This document shows, one piece after another, positions 28,119 to 36,880 of a stretch of 64,000 bases of DNA. Source of the DNA: DATLSM01 sp049585815 (GTDB taxonomy: Bacteria; Actinomycetota; Thermoleophilia; Solirubrobacterales; 70-9). A model generated the notes under the pieces. It did no database searches, was not told the DNA's origin, and worked only from the letters and a program-made list of their open reading frames with translations. The stretch is taken from the NCBI GenBank assembly GCA_049585815.1, contig JBAVAR010000138.1, positions 1-64,000 of the forward strand. Direction: 5' to 3'. How positions within the stretch are numbered: position 1 is the first letter of the stretch; each line of letters begins with the position of its first letter. Both the position numbers and the translations under genes were made by a program.

Positions 28119-30146
28119 TCAACCGAGAACAGGCTCGGGCGAGTGGAGGGCCACCAGCACCCGTTCCGCCACCTTCTCCCCCGTCAACCCCGCCTCAGCC
28201 CTGAGCAGGGAGGGCTTGCCGTGGGTAACGTAGCGGTCGGGGAGGCCAATGCGAAGGATTCGCGCACGCTCGCCCAGGCGGTCGGTGAAGGCCTCCTCAA
28301 GGTGCTCGAGGATCGCCGAACCAAAACCCCCGGGCAGCACATTCTCCTCGATCGTCACCACCAAATCATGCTCGAGCGAAAGCCGCTCCGCCAACTCGGC
28401 ATCGATGGGCTTCGCGAAGCGGGCGTCGGCTATCGTCGGCTGGAGCCCGTGTCCGGTGAGGATTCGTGCCGCCTCCAAGGCGACGGCAACCCCATATCCG
28501 TACCCGAGCAGCGCCACCCGCTCCCCGCTCGCCAGCAGCTCACCGCTCCCGATCGGAATCTTTCGCGGCTCCGACGGAGCGAGCGCCCCCTCCCCTGCGC
28601 CACGGGGATAGCGCAGGGCAACCGGTCCGGTGTGGTTTAGCGCCGTGTGCAGCATGTGGACCAGCATCGCCTCATCACGCGGGGCCATCAGGACCACATT
28701 GGGAATAGGTCGGAAGTAGGAGATGTCGAATGCACCGTGGTGGGTTGGACCGTCATCGCCGACCAGCCCCGCCCGATCCATCGCAAAGGTGACGTCCAGG
28801 TCCTGCAGACATACGTCATGGATGATCTGGTCGTAGGCGCGCTGGAGGAAGGTTGAGTAGATCGCGCAGACCGGCTTTGCCCCCTGCAAGGCCAGCCCGC
28901 AGGCAAGCAGCACCGCGTTCTGCTCTGCGATCCCGACGTCGTAATACTGGCCTGGGACCTGATCGGCGAGCTTCTGCAGGCCGGTCCCCCCCGCCATTGC
29001 CGCAGTGATCCCGATCACCCTCCGATCGCGCCGGGCCTCGGCGACCATCGCCTCGGCGAACACCTCCGTGTACTGGGGCGGAGCGCTCGGAGGCGGCGGC
29101 TTCTCCAAGCGCTCCGGCGCGATCGAGTCCGGCGAGTCGGACTCCTTCACCGGAACCGGCTTGGCCGGCGAACCGTTGATGATCGAATTTGGCTTGGCCG
29201 CGTGCCAGCGCTCCATGCCTTCCAGGCCGCCCTCCTCGGCCGGCGCGAAACCCTTGCCCTTCACCGTGTGGATGTGGACAACTACCGGACGGTCGGCTTC
29301 AAATGCCTCGCGCAGAGCCGCACGCAGGGCGCCGACGTCGTGGCCGTCGATCACCCCCATGTAGGCGAGGTCGAGCTCCTCGAAGAGGAGGCCCGGCGCC
29401 CAGTAGGCCTTGATCGCCGACTTGATCTCCGGACCGAGGCGCTCAATCCGCCGGCCGAGGCCGAGCGGCAGTTTGGTCAGCCGCTCCTCGACGCCCTCTC
29501 GTGCGTGGTAGAGGCGCGGATTGAGGCGCACCCGGGTGAAATAGCGCGAAAGCGCCCCAACATTGGGGGAGATCGACATTCCGTTGTCGTTGAGCACGAT
29601 CACGATCGGTGTCTGCAGGCCGCCGGCCGCGTGCAGTCCCTCATAGGCGACGCCGCCGGTCAGCGCCCCATCGCCAATCACGGCTGCCACCCGTCCATCC
29701 TCGCCAATCCCCTTGCGCATCGCCTCCTTGAGTCCGACCGCGTATCCGATCGAGGTCGAGGCGTGGCCAGCTCCCATGATGTCGTGCTCTGACTCGGAGA
29801 TCGAGCAGAAGGGGGCGAGACCCCCGTACTGGCGGATCGTCGGCAGCTCATCACGGCGACCGGTGAGGATCTTGTGCGGGTATGCCTGGTGGCCCACGTC
29901 CCAGAGGACCTTGTCCCGGGGAGAGTCGAGCAGACTATGAAGGGCGACCGCCAGCTCGCAGGTCCCGAGGTTGGCACCGAAGTGGCCGCCGATCTCACCG
30001 ATCGTGTCGATGATGTAGGTACGCATCTCCTGCGCGACCTGCTGGAGCTGCTCGTCGTCTAGGTCATGGAGATCGGCGGGCCCGCCGATTCTCCAGAGCA
30101 CTGAGTCGGAGTGCTCGTGCGGCGGCTTGTCTGGGGTATCTGTCAT
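28119..30146 (-). CDS. dxs: 1-Deoxy-D-xylulose-5-phosphate synthase
   Basis: A 675-residue thiamin-diphosphate enzyme joining pyruvate and glyceraldehyde 3-phosphate in the first step of the MEP isoprenoid pathway. Features include HFGANLGTCELAVALH, VLWDVGHQAYPHKILTGRRD, the ThDP motif VIGDGALTGGVAYEGLHAAG, the central transketolase-type IAEQNAVLLACGLALQ, and DGPTHHGAFD. The start overlaps the ispA stop by 4 bp (ATGA), coupling precursor supply to prenyl synthesis. Length is slightly above average owing to a Pro-rich linker (PERLEKPPPPSAPP). Confidence 0.97.
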   Translation of the reverse strand: MTDTPDKPPHEHSDSVLWRIGGPADLHDLDDEQLQQVAQEMRTYIIDTIGEIGGHFGANLGTCELAVALHSLLDSPRDKVLWDVGHQAYPHKILTGRRDELPTIRQYGGLAPFCSISESEHDIMGAGHASTSIGYAVGLKEAMRKGIGEDGRVAAVIGDGALTGGVAYEGLHAAGGLQTPIVIVLNDNGMSISPNVGALSRYFTRVRLNPRLYHAREGVEERLTKLPLGLGRRIERLGPEIKSAIKAYWAPGLLFEELDLAYMGVIDGHDVGALRAALREAFEADRPVVVHIHTVKGKGFAPAEEGGLEGMERWHAAKPNSIINGSPAKPVPVKESDSPDSIAPERLEKPPPPSAPPQYTEVFAEAMVAEARRDRRVIGITAAMAGGTGLQKLADQVPGQYYDVGIAEQNAVLLACGLALQGAKPVCAIYSTFLQRAYDQIIHDVCLQDLDVTFAMDRAGLVGDDGPTHHGAFDISYFRPIPNVVLMAPRDEAMLVHMLHTALNHTGPVALRYPRGAGEGALAPSEPRKIPIGSGELLASGERVALLGYGYGVAVALEAARILTGHGLQPTIADARFAKPIDAELAERLSLEHDLVVTIEENVLPGGFGSAILEHLEEAFTDRLGERARILRIGLPDRYVTHGKPSLLRAEAGLTGEKVAERVLVALHSPEPVLG

Positions 30147-31006
30147 TCGTGCCTGGTGAAGATGTAGTCGGCGATGCGATTTAGGTCGCCGGTCTCACCC
30201 TCGGCCCCGGCGAGTGCCTCGCTCGCCTTTGCGTGCGACTCGGCGGCAAGCTGGCGTGCCCGGTCGAGGCCAAAGAGGCTGACATAGGTGAGTTTGCCAT
30301 GTCGCGCATCGCTGCCGTGAGGCTTGCCGAGCCGCTCGTCGCTCTCGGTCACGTCGAGGATGTCGTCGACGATCTGAAATAGGACGCCCAGCTCCGCCGC
30401 AAATTGGCGATAGGGCGCCGCCTCGGCCTCACCGGCGTCCTCCAGTACCAGCACCACCCCAACACTGGCAGCGATCAGCCGGCCCGTCTTCAGCTCATGC
30501 AGGGAGCGCAGACCCTGAGCGCCGGTCTCCGTGCCGGCCACGTCAACGTACTGACCGCCAACCATCCCATCGACCCCCGTCGCCACCGCCAGCTCGCGCA
30601 GCGCGGCCAGAACCAGCCCCGGCTCACCCGGCTGATCGCAGAAGAGACGGATCGCTTCGGCAAAGAGGCCATCTCCGGCCAGGATCGCCACGTCCTCGCC
30701 AAACCTGACGTGGGAGGTCGGCTGGCCACGGCGAAGCGCATCGTCATCCATTGCCGGCAGATCGTCGTGAATCAGGGAGTAGGTGTGGATCAGCTCAATC
30801 GCACAGGCCACCGAGAGAAAGCGCTCGGGGTCTGCACCGACGGCACGCGCGCTGGCCAATGCCAAAACCGGACGGACGCGCTTGCCGCCGGCGAGCAGCG
30901 AGTAGCGCATCGCCTCCTCCAACCCGGCGGTGGCGGATGCGTGGGAGAACTCAAGCTCTGCCAGTGCGCGATCGACCAGGGAGCGCAGGTCCTCGGGGTA
31001 GCCCAC
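30143..31006 (-). CDS. ispA: Polyprenyl (farnesyl/geranylgeranyl) diphosphate synthase
   Basis: A 287-residue trans-prenyltransferase. The first Asp-rich motif is SLIHDDLPAMDDDALRRG, the second FQIVDDILDVTESDERLGK, and the entry motif LAGGKRVRPVLALASARAVG. GTG 31006 (VGYPEDLRSLVDRAL) is chosen; the longer frame to 31180 adds a low-complexity Arg/Pro segment that overlaps the preceding ORF. Chain-length specificity cannot be fixed from sequence here. It sits between nusB and dxs as in Bacillus. Confidence 0.92.
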   Translation of the reverse strand: MGYPEDLRSLVDRALAELEFSHASATAGLEEAMRYSLLAGGKRVRPVLALASARAVGADPERFLSVACAIELIHTYSLIHDDLPAMDDDALRRGQPTSHVRFGEDVAILAGDGLFAEAIRLFCDQPGEPGLVLAALRELAVATGVDGMVGGQYVDVAGTETGAQGLRSLHELKTGRLIAASVGVVLVLEDAGEAEAAPYRQFAAELGVLFQIVDDILDVTESDERLGKPHGSDARHGKLTYVSLFGLDRARQLAAESHAKASEALAGAEGETGDLNRIADYIFTRHE

Positions 31007-31064
31007 GGCTAGCGAAATTCCCCTTGCCCGGACAGAGCCCAGGGGAAATCCAGGAAGCTGTCGA

Positions 31065-31238
31065 TCACTGCGAAGCCTCGGCTTCGCGGATGCGGCGGTT
31101 GGTCTCCTCGGCCGCCTCGGCGGAGAGCTCGGCTGCCTCGCGGGCAAGCTCCCCGGCCCGCTCGCCGCCGCCATCCTCATCCGCCAGCTTCGTCGCGATC
31201 ACTTGGAGGCGCTCGGATATCTCACCCAGCCGGGTCAC
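31065..31238 (-). CDS. 57-residue helical protein in the xseB position
   Basis: A short GTG-started ORF (31238-31065) whose start overlaps the nusB stop by 4 bp (GTGA). The product begins MTRLGEISERLQVIATKLAD and ends EETNRRIREAEASQ: two amphipathic helices with a Gly/Asp turn between. Size, helix pattern and location between nusB and ispA (where Firmicutes carry xseA-xseB) fit a divergent exonuclease VII small subunit. No large subunit is adjacent and the usual core residues are not clearly conserved, so the name is tentative. Confidence 0.5.
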   Translation of the reverse strand: MTRLGEISERLQVIATKLADEDGGGERAGELAREAAELSAEAAEETNRRIREAEASQ

Positions 31239-31606
31239 CGCACCCCCTCGCGAACGGCGGCACCCAGGATGCCGTTGACAAATCCAGGCGCGTCAGCTCC
31301 GCAGTACTTCTTCGCGATCTCGATTGCCTCGTCGATAGCCACCTCAACCGGCGCGTCGCCGTACTCGATCTCAAATAGGGCCACGCGCATCAGATTGAGA
31401 TCGAGGGGCGCGATTCGATCAAGGCTCCAGCCCTTGGCGTGGCGGGCGATTATCGAGTCAAGCTCCCCTCGGTGGGACTCGACTCCCTCGGCGAGTTCCC
31501 GAGTGAGTGGGCGGGAACCAACCACCAGCTCCTCGAGGGGGCGTCCGGTCACGTCGCGCTGGTAACAGGCGAATACGGCGTCGCGGCGTTGGTCAGACCT
31601 GCGCAT
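31235..31606 (-). CDS. nusB: Transcription antitermination factor NusB
   Basis: A 123-residue all-helical protein: RRSDQRRDAVFACYQRDVTG, then RHAKGWSLDRIAPLDLNLMR and FEIEYGDAPVEVAIDEAIEI, ending KYCGADAPGFVNGILGA. NusB with NusE binds boxA of rRNA leader RNA and supports rRNA antitermination. It lies 39 bp after efp in the conserved efp-nusB pair. Confidence 0.95.
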   Translation of the reverse strand: MRRSDQRRDAVFACYQRDVTGRPLEELVVGSRPLTRELAEGVESHRGELDSIIARHAKGWSLDRIAPLDLNLMRVALFEIEYGDAPVEVAIDEAIEIAKKYCGADAPGFVNGILGAAVREGVR

Positions 31607-31645
31607 GGCGACCCCATTCTCGCGCTTCGGGTCAGGTGAGGTCGC

Positions 31646-32209
31646 TCAGGCGCGGGAGACGTACTCGCCACTGCGGGTATCGACCCGGATCGTCTCGCCC
31701 TCCTCGATGAAAAGAGGCACCTGGACGCTAACGCCGGACTCGAGTGTCGCCGGCTTGCTGCCGCCGCCGGAGGCCGTGTCACCCTTCACCCCCGGCTCGG
31801 TCCGGGCCACCTTCATCTCGATCGCGCTCGGCAACTGCACATCGCTGGGACGCTCGTCGACAAAGAGGACCTCGACCTCGGCGTTGGGAAGCATCCACTG
31901 CATGGCCTCACCAGCAGTCTCGCGCGCTATCTCAATCTGCTCGTAGTCGCGGCTGTCCATGAAGACCGCGGCATCCCCTGAGTCATAGAGGTACTGCATC
32001 TTGCGCGACTCGGTCCGCACCGAGCGGAACTTCTCTCCAGCCCTAAAGGTCTTGTCCAAAACCGAGCCGTCGTCGATCCTGCGCAGTTTCGTCCGCACAA
32101 ATGCCCCACCCTTGCCCGGCTTGACGTGCTGGAAATCGACGATCCGATAGATCGTCCCGTCGATCTCGATATGGCTGCCATTCTTGAACTGGTTGGTGCT
32201 GACCTGCAT
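31646..32209 (-). CDS. efp: Translation elongation factor P
   Basis: A 187-residue EF-P with three beta-barrel domains. The modifiable Lys loop is FQHVKPGKGGAFVRTKLRR (Lys in PGKGG). Later motifs are MQYLYDSGDAAVFMDSRDYE and the C-terminal TASGGGSKPATLESGVSVQV followed by IEEGETIRVDTRSGEYVSRA. It relieves ribosome stalling at proline stretches. No lysylation enzyme gene is in the window. Confidence 0.97.
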   Translation of the reverse strand: MQVSTNQFKNGSHIEIDGTIYRIVDFQHVKPGKGGAFVRTKLRRIDDGSVLDKTFRAGEKFRSVRTESRKMQYLYDSGDAAVFMDSRDYEQIEIARETAGEAMQWMLPNAEVEVLFVDERPSDVQLPSAIEMKVARTEPGVKGDTASGGGSKPATLESGVSVQVPLFIEEGETIRVDTRSGEYVSRA

Positions 32210-32321
32210 GTTTGATCGATACCTTGCCTGGTCGGGTGAGCGGAGGGGGACGGCGCCCGCAGGTTACCCGGGTGTCGCAGATCCCCGTCGATTCCTCGGC
32301 CGCGTGGCGTATCTTCTAGCT

Positions 32322-33572
32322 GTGGCGGAGCCACTTCCCCTCTCCGCGGTGATCCGCAGCCCGATGCTCGACCGCGCCGGAGAGAAGCTGGGCCGCGTCG
32401 AGGACGTGATCGTCCGCCTCAGCGAGGAGGGCCTGCCTCCCGTCACCGGGCTCAAGGCGCAGATCGGAGGCCGGGAGTTCTTCGTTCCCACCGATCGAAT
32501 CGCCAGCCTGGAAGCTGGCAAGGTGCGGCTCTCCGGTGAGAACCTGAGCCTCGCCCAGTTCGCGCGGCGACCGGGAGAGGTGCTGCTCAGGGAGGACGTG
32601 CTGGGTCGCAAGTTGATCGACGTGGAGCGGGCCAAGCTGGTCACCGCTCACGAGATCGTTCTCATCTGTGTCGACGGCTGGTGGCGTCTGGGCGGGATTG
32701 ACCCCAGGCCGCGCGGAATCCTGCGCAGACTCCCGACCGGACGCTCTCACCGATTGGCCGAGGACCCAATTCTTAGCTGGTCCCAGCTTGAGGCCTTCGT
32801 TGGCCACGTGCCGAGTTCCCGCCTGCGGCTCGGCCGGCGCCGGCTCGCCGACCTGCACCCTGCGCAGATCGCCGACCTCGTCGAGGCCGCCTCCCATGAC
32901 GAGGGCGAGGAGATCATCGAGGCGGTGGGAAGCGACCGAGAGCTGGAGGCTGACGTCTTCGAGGAGCTCGACGACGAGCACCAGCTCGAGTTCATCCGAG
33001 AGCGCTCCGACGCCGAAGCCGCACAGCTGCTCAGTCGCATGGCTCCCGACGATGCCGCCGATCTGATCAATGAGATCGACCAGGAGCGACGCCTACCAAT
33101 CCTTTCCCTTCTGCCCCCAGCAAAGCAGAGCAAGGTCCGCACGCTGCTCGGCTACAACCCCGCCACCGCGGGTGGGCTGATGAGCCCTGAGTTTGTCTCC
33201 CTCAACGAGAGGGCCAGCGTTGCAACCGCTCTGCGGTCGGTCCGAAGCGGGACCGATGTTGTGCCGGAGGCCCTGAGCGTCGTCTTTCTCACCGACGAGG
33301 GGGAGCGGCTGGTGGGCTCGGTCTCGGTTTTCGACCTGCTCCGCACCGAGGAGGATCGCCCTCTGACCGAGATCGCCGAGCGCGACCCGCAGTCAGCGCA
33401 AACCGACGAGGAGCTGCCGGAGATTGCCTGCCGGATGTCGGATTTCAATCTGATGGCGCTGCCGGTGACCGATGAGGTCGGCAAGCTGGTCGGAGTCGTC
33501 ACCGTCGACGATGTCCTCGAGGTGCTCGTCCCCGAGGAATGGCGACGGCGCGCCAGGGTCGCCCAAAGCTGA
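32322..33572 (+). CDS. Soluble PRC-barrel-like / MgtE-N / CBS-pair protein
   Basis: A 416-residue cytosolic protein without membrane spans. Residues ~1-160 hold two barrel-like segments of PRC type (SPMLDRAGEKLGRVEDVIVR; REDVLGRKLIDVERAKLVTA). A MgtE N-terminal helical superhelix domain follows (LADLHPAQIADLVEAASHDE; LLSRMAPDDAADLINEIDQE) and then a tandem CBS pair (AGGLMSPEFVSLNERASVAT; MALPVTDEVGKLVGVVTVDD). In true MgtE channels the N and CBS domains sense cytosolic Mg2+ and gate the pore; here the pore is missing and an NRAMP-like transporter is encoded next. GTG 32322 is chosen; GTG 32304 is also possible. Confidence 0.82.
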   Translation: MAEPLPLSAVIRSPMLDRAGEKLGRVEDVIVRLSEEGLPPVTGLKAQIGGREFFVPTDRIASLEAGKVRLSGENLSLAQFARRPGEVLLREDVLGRKLIDVERAKLVTAHEIVLICVDGWWRLGGIDPRPRGILRRLPTGRSHRLAEDPILSWSQLEAFVGHVPSSRLRLGRRRLADLHPAQIADLVEAASHDEGEEIIEAVGSDRELEADVFEELDDEHQLEFIRERSDAEAAQLLSRMAPDDAADLINEIDQERRLPILSLLPPAKQSKVRTLLGYNPATAGGLMSPEFVSLNERASVATALRSVRSGTDVVPEALSVVFLTDEGERLVGSVSVFDLLRTEEDRPLTEIAERDPQSAQTDEELPEIACRMSDFNLMALPVTDEVGKLVGVVTVDDVLEVLVPEEWRRRARVAQS

Positions 33573-33893
33573 GCGGCGCGCCCGTTTGGCATCGGTCGAT
33601 CCGGGCTGGCACTCCGCCGAACCCTCACCGGCCCTCTGCTAGGCTCGCCCGGTCGCCGCGCCCAGGTCTCGACGGGCAAAGCGGTGAGATGCAGAGACCC
33701 CGCGATGGAGCCGGTAATGGATATGGACATAGACCTACCGCGAAGTACCAGACCGCCCGCGCGCGCCTCCGTCTCGATGCCTAAGCGCTAGTCATCACAC
33801 CTCCGGCGCGCGCGAGTGTGTCCCGCGTACCGCCCTCCTGATCGGATCGCGAAGGGCTGGGCGCGAAGGTTGCGAGCGGCAGGAGGTTGGGTG
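33573..33893 (+). other. 321-bp leader between the MgtE-N/CBS gene and the NRAMP-like gene
   Basis: No coding signal is seen. The segment 33655-33790 is rich in short inverted repeats, for example ggtctc/gagacc (33665-33670 with 33694-33699) enclosing gacgggcaaagcggtgag. Its place before a metal transporter suggests a metal-responsive leader. I compared it by eye with M-box, yybP-ykoY and fluoride consensus motifs and found no match. Confidence 0.35.
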
Positions 33894-35537
33894 ATGAACG
33901 AGGTAAAAGGCACAGGCAACGACCAGCGCCAGCAGGCGAGCGCTCCGGTCCTCGATCAGGCCCATGTGGGCGATATCCACGGCGCCCTGGGGACGATCCG
34001 GATGCGCGACGGCGCCCACCGTTATGGCTGGCGCGCTCGCCTGCTGGCGCTGCTGGCGATCATGGGGCCAGGGCTGATCGTGATGGTGGGCGACAACGAC
34101 GCCGGTGGCGTTTCCACCTACGCCCAGGCAGGTCAGAACTTCGGCACCAGCTTGCTCTGGGTCCTCCTCTTGCTGATCCCAGTCTTGATCGTCAACCAGG
34201 AGATGGTGATTCGCCTCGGCGCGGTAACCGGCGTAGGCCATGCGCGATTGATCAACGAGCGCTTCGGGCGCTTCTGGGGCTGGTTTTCGGTCGGCGACCT
34301 ATTCCTTTTAAATTTCCTCACGATCGTCACCGAGTTCATCGGAGTCAGCCTTGCCCTCGGCTACCTCGGGATCGGCAAGTACCTCGCCGTTCCCGCCGCC
34401 GCCCTGCTCCTGATCGCGATGACCGCGACTGGCAGCTTCCGGCGCTGGGAGCGCTTCATGTTCTTCTTCGTCTTCGCCAACTTCCTCGTCATCCCGCTGG
34501 CGATCATGGCCCACCCCGACCTCGGCACGATGGCCCACGATTTCGTCGTCCCGGGCATCGAAGGTGGCGCTAACTCGACCTCGATCCTCCTCATCATCGC
34601 GATCGTCGGCACCACCGTCGCGCCCTGGCAGCTTTTCTTCCAGCAGTCCAACGTGATCGATAAGCGGATCACGCCGCGCTGGATCAACTACGAGCGCCTC
34701 GACACCGTGATTGGGGCCTTCATAGTCGTCATCGGAGCCGCGGCGCTGATCGCCGTCACGGCCTTCGCCTTCGGTGGCACCCCGGCGCATGGCAACTACA
34801 CAAACGCTGGTGCGGTGGCAAACGAACTGCACCACTACATCGGCCCGGCGGCCGGTGCCTTCTTTGCGATCGTGCTGCTGAACGCGTCGCTGATCGGCGC
34901 CGGTGCGGTGACGCTCGCCACCTCCTACGCCTTTGGTGACGTATTCGGAGCCAGCCATTCGCTGCACCGCGGCTTTCGCGAGGCAAAGCTCTTCTACGGG
35001 ATCTTCGCCGGGCTTGTCGCCCTCGCCGCGGCGATTGTGCTGATCCCCGGCGCACCGCTTGGCGTCATGACCGAGGCGGTCCAGGCGCTCGCCGGGGTCC
35101 TGCTGCCCAGTGCCACGGTTTTCCTGCTTTTGCTCTGCAACGATCGGCAGGTGCTCGGGCCGTGGGTGAACGGAGCATGGGTCAACGCCCTGTCTTGCGC
35201 AATCGTTGGCGTCCTCGTCACGCTCTCGATGATCCTGGTGGCGACGACGGTCTTCCCTTCTCTCAATGCAGCGACGCTGATTGTCTACCTCGGCGGCGCC
35301 CTTGTGGCTGTGCTTTTGGTGGCGGCAGTGTGGACGCTGCGCCGTCGGGAGCGCCAGGTGCCTCCGGCCCCCATCAGTCCAGAGGCTCGACGCAACTGGA
35401 CGATGCCGCCCCTGGCGCTCTTGGAGCGACCCCGGTGGTCCACCGGGCGCAAGGCGGGGATGATGCTGCTGCGCGGCTACCTGGTCCTGGCCGTCCTCCT
35501 GCTGATTGTCAAGGCAACCCAACTCGGCGGGGCCTGA
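33894..35537 (+). CDS. NRAMP (SLC11)-like divalent metal transporter, atypical metal site
   Basis: A 547-residue membrane protein with about 11 spans. ATG 33894 has AGGAGG at 33881-33886. The fold matches NRAMP: TM1 IMGPGLIVMVGDNDAGGVST, TM6 IVGTTVAPWQLFFQQSNVID, and later NASLIGAGAVTLATSYAFGD. The canonical DPGN of TM1 is replaced by DNDA (about D67-A70) and the MPH of TM6 by APW (A243-W245). Loss of the Met that favours soft transition metals resembles NRAMP-related Mg2+ transporters. Together with the upstream Mg-sensor-like protein this suggests Mg2+ or Mn2+ uptake; inference only. Confidence 0.85.
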   Translation: MNEVKGTGNDQRQQASAPVLDQAHVGDIHGALGTIRMRDGAHRYGWRARLLALLAIMGPGLIVMVGDNDAGGVSTYAQAGQNFGTSLLWVLLLLIPVLIVNQEMVIRLGAVTGVGHARLINERFGRFWGWFSVGDLFLLNFLTIVTEFIGVSLALGYLGIGKYLAVPAAALLLIAMTATGSFRRWERFMFFFVFANFLVIPLAIMAHPDLGTMAHDFVVPGIEGGANSTSILLIIAIVGTTVAPWQLFFQQSNVIDKRITPRWINYERLDTVIGAFIVVIGAAALIAVTAFAFGGTPAHGNYTNAGAVANELHHYIGPAAGAFFAIVLLNASLIGAGAVTLATSYAFGDVFGASHSLHRGFREAKLFYGIFAGLVALAAAIVLIPGAPLGVMTEAVQALAGVLLPSATVFLLLLCNDRQVLGPWVNGAWVNALSCAIVGVLVTLSMILVATTVFPSLNAATLIVYLGGALVAVLLVAAVWTLRRRERQVPPAPISPEARRNWTMPPLALLERPRWSTGRKAGMMLLRGYLVLAVLLLIVKATQLGGA

Positions 35538-35555
35538 GGTCAGAGGTCGGGCGAG

Positions 35556-36761
35556 ATGGCCGCTGTCTCCAACGGCGCGAGGAGCTCCCGCCTGAACGCC
35601 GTGATGCGGGACGGCGACCAGGTCACACCGCTGGAGCTCTTTTTCGATCTCGTCTTCGTGCTGGCGATCACCCAGTGCACGGCGTTGATGTATCACCACC
35701 CGACCTGGTCGGGCCTCGCCCAGGGGCTGCTGGTCCTTGGAATGCTGTGGTGGGCGTGGGTCGGGTATGCCTGGCTGACCAGTGTGATCGATCCCGAGGA
35801 GGGAGCCGTTCGGCTGGTCCTGTTCGGGGCAATGGCGGCGTTATTGATCGTCTCGATCTGCGTGCCAGAGGCGTTCGGCAGCCTCGCCCTCGCCTTCGCC
35901 CTCTCCTATGGGGTGGTTCGCAGCGCCCACATCGCACTCTTCATGCTCGCCAGCCCCGAGGACGACGCCCTGCGCCACTCGGTGCTGGGGCTCGCCGCAA
36001 GCACCGCGATCGCCGTCGTTCTGCTGGTTGGCGCCTCCTTCCTCGGCGGCCTCGCCCAGGGAGGCCTCTGGGTGCTCGCCCTGGTCCTCGACATGGCCGG
36101 GCCCTACTTCTTTGGCTCGGAGGGATGGAAGCTGGTCCCCCGGCACTTCGCCGAGCGCCATGGGCTGATCGTGATCATCGCCCTTGGCGAGTCGATTGTG
36201 GCAATCGGTGTCGGCGCCTCTCATAGCCTGACCCTCGGGATCGGTACCGCGGCGGTCCTCGGCGTCGCGATCACGGCTGCGATGTGGTGGGCCTACTTCG
36301 ACATAGTCGCTCTGGTGGCCGGGCGGCGCCTGGCGAGCACCGACGAGGGCCGCGTTCGCAACGAACTCGCCCGCGACTCCTACTCCTACATACATCTGAT
36401 CATCGTCGCCGGCATCGTGCTCACAGCACTGGGTTTGAAAACAACTATCGGCCACGTCGAAGACCACCTCAGCGCCGAGCCGGCCTTCGCCCTGATGGGG
36501 GGCGTCGCGATCTACCTGCTTGGCCACGTCGCCTTTCGCTACCGGCACATACGTACCATCAACCGGCAGCGCCTGCTGGTGGCGCTGGTGCTGTTGATCC
36601 TCGTCCCGATCGCCACCAGGGTGCCGGCGCTGGTGGCCCTGGCGATCGCCAACCTGCTGATCTGGGCGATGATCGCCTATGAGACCCACGGCTACGGTGA
36701 GGCGCGCGACCGGGTGCGCCATCAGGGAACCGCGGCCCCGCTGGCTCCTCCCCGCCGCTGA
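35556..36761 (+). CDS. Low temperature requirement protein A (LtrA) family membrane protein
   Basis: A 401-residue polytopic membrane protein. The family entry motif is QVTPLELFFDLVFVLAITQC, with LLVLGMLWWAWVGYAWLT, HGLIVIIALGESIVAIGVGA and the C-terminal YRHIRTINRQRLLVALVLL. LtrA was named for a Listeria cold-growth phenotype; its biochemical role is not established. It starts 18 bp after the NRAMP-like gene and may share its transcript. Confidence 0.92.
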   Translation: MAAVSNGARSSRLNAVMRDGDQVTPLELFFDLVFVLAITQCTALMYHHPTWSGLAQGLLVLGMLWWAWVGYAWLTSVIDPEEGAVRLVLFGAMAALLIVSICVPEAFGSLALAFALSYGVVRSAHIALFMLASPEDDALRHSVLGLAASTAIAVVLLVGASFLGGLAQGGLWVLALVLDMAGPYFFGSEGWKLVPRHFAERHGLIVIIALGESIVAIGVGASHSLTLGIGTAAVLGVAITAAMWWAYFDIVALVAGRRLASTDEGRVRNELARDSYSYIHLIIVAGIVLTALGLKTTIGHVEDHLSAEPAFALMGGVAIYLLGHVAFRYRHIRTINRQRLLVALVLLILVPIATRVPALVALAIANLLIWAMIAYETHGYGEARDRVRHQGTAAPLAPPRR

Positions 36762-36880
36762 GGCAACCGCATCGCCGGCTCTCAAAGCGGACGCCTGTTC
36801 GAGTCGACATACTGCCGGACTGCGAGGTGCGCGAATGTGAACGCCCTTCCCTAATCACTGATCAGCGGAGTTTGAAAACG

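Noticed and set aside
33655..33790. M-box, yybP-ykoY, NiCo or fluoride riboswitch before the NRAMP-like gene
   Set aside because: I compared the consensus cores by eye; the needed motifs are missing even though GCGATGGAGCC looked fluoride-like at first.
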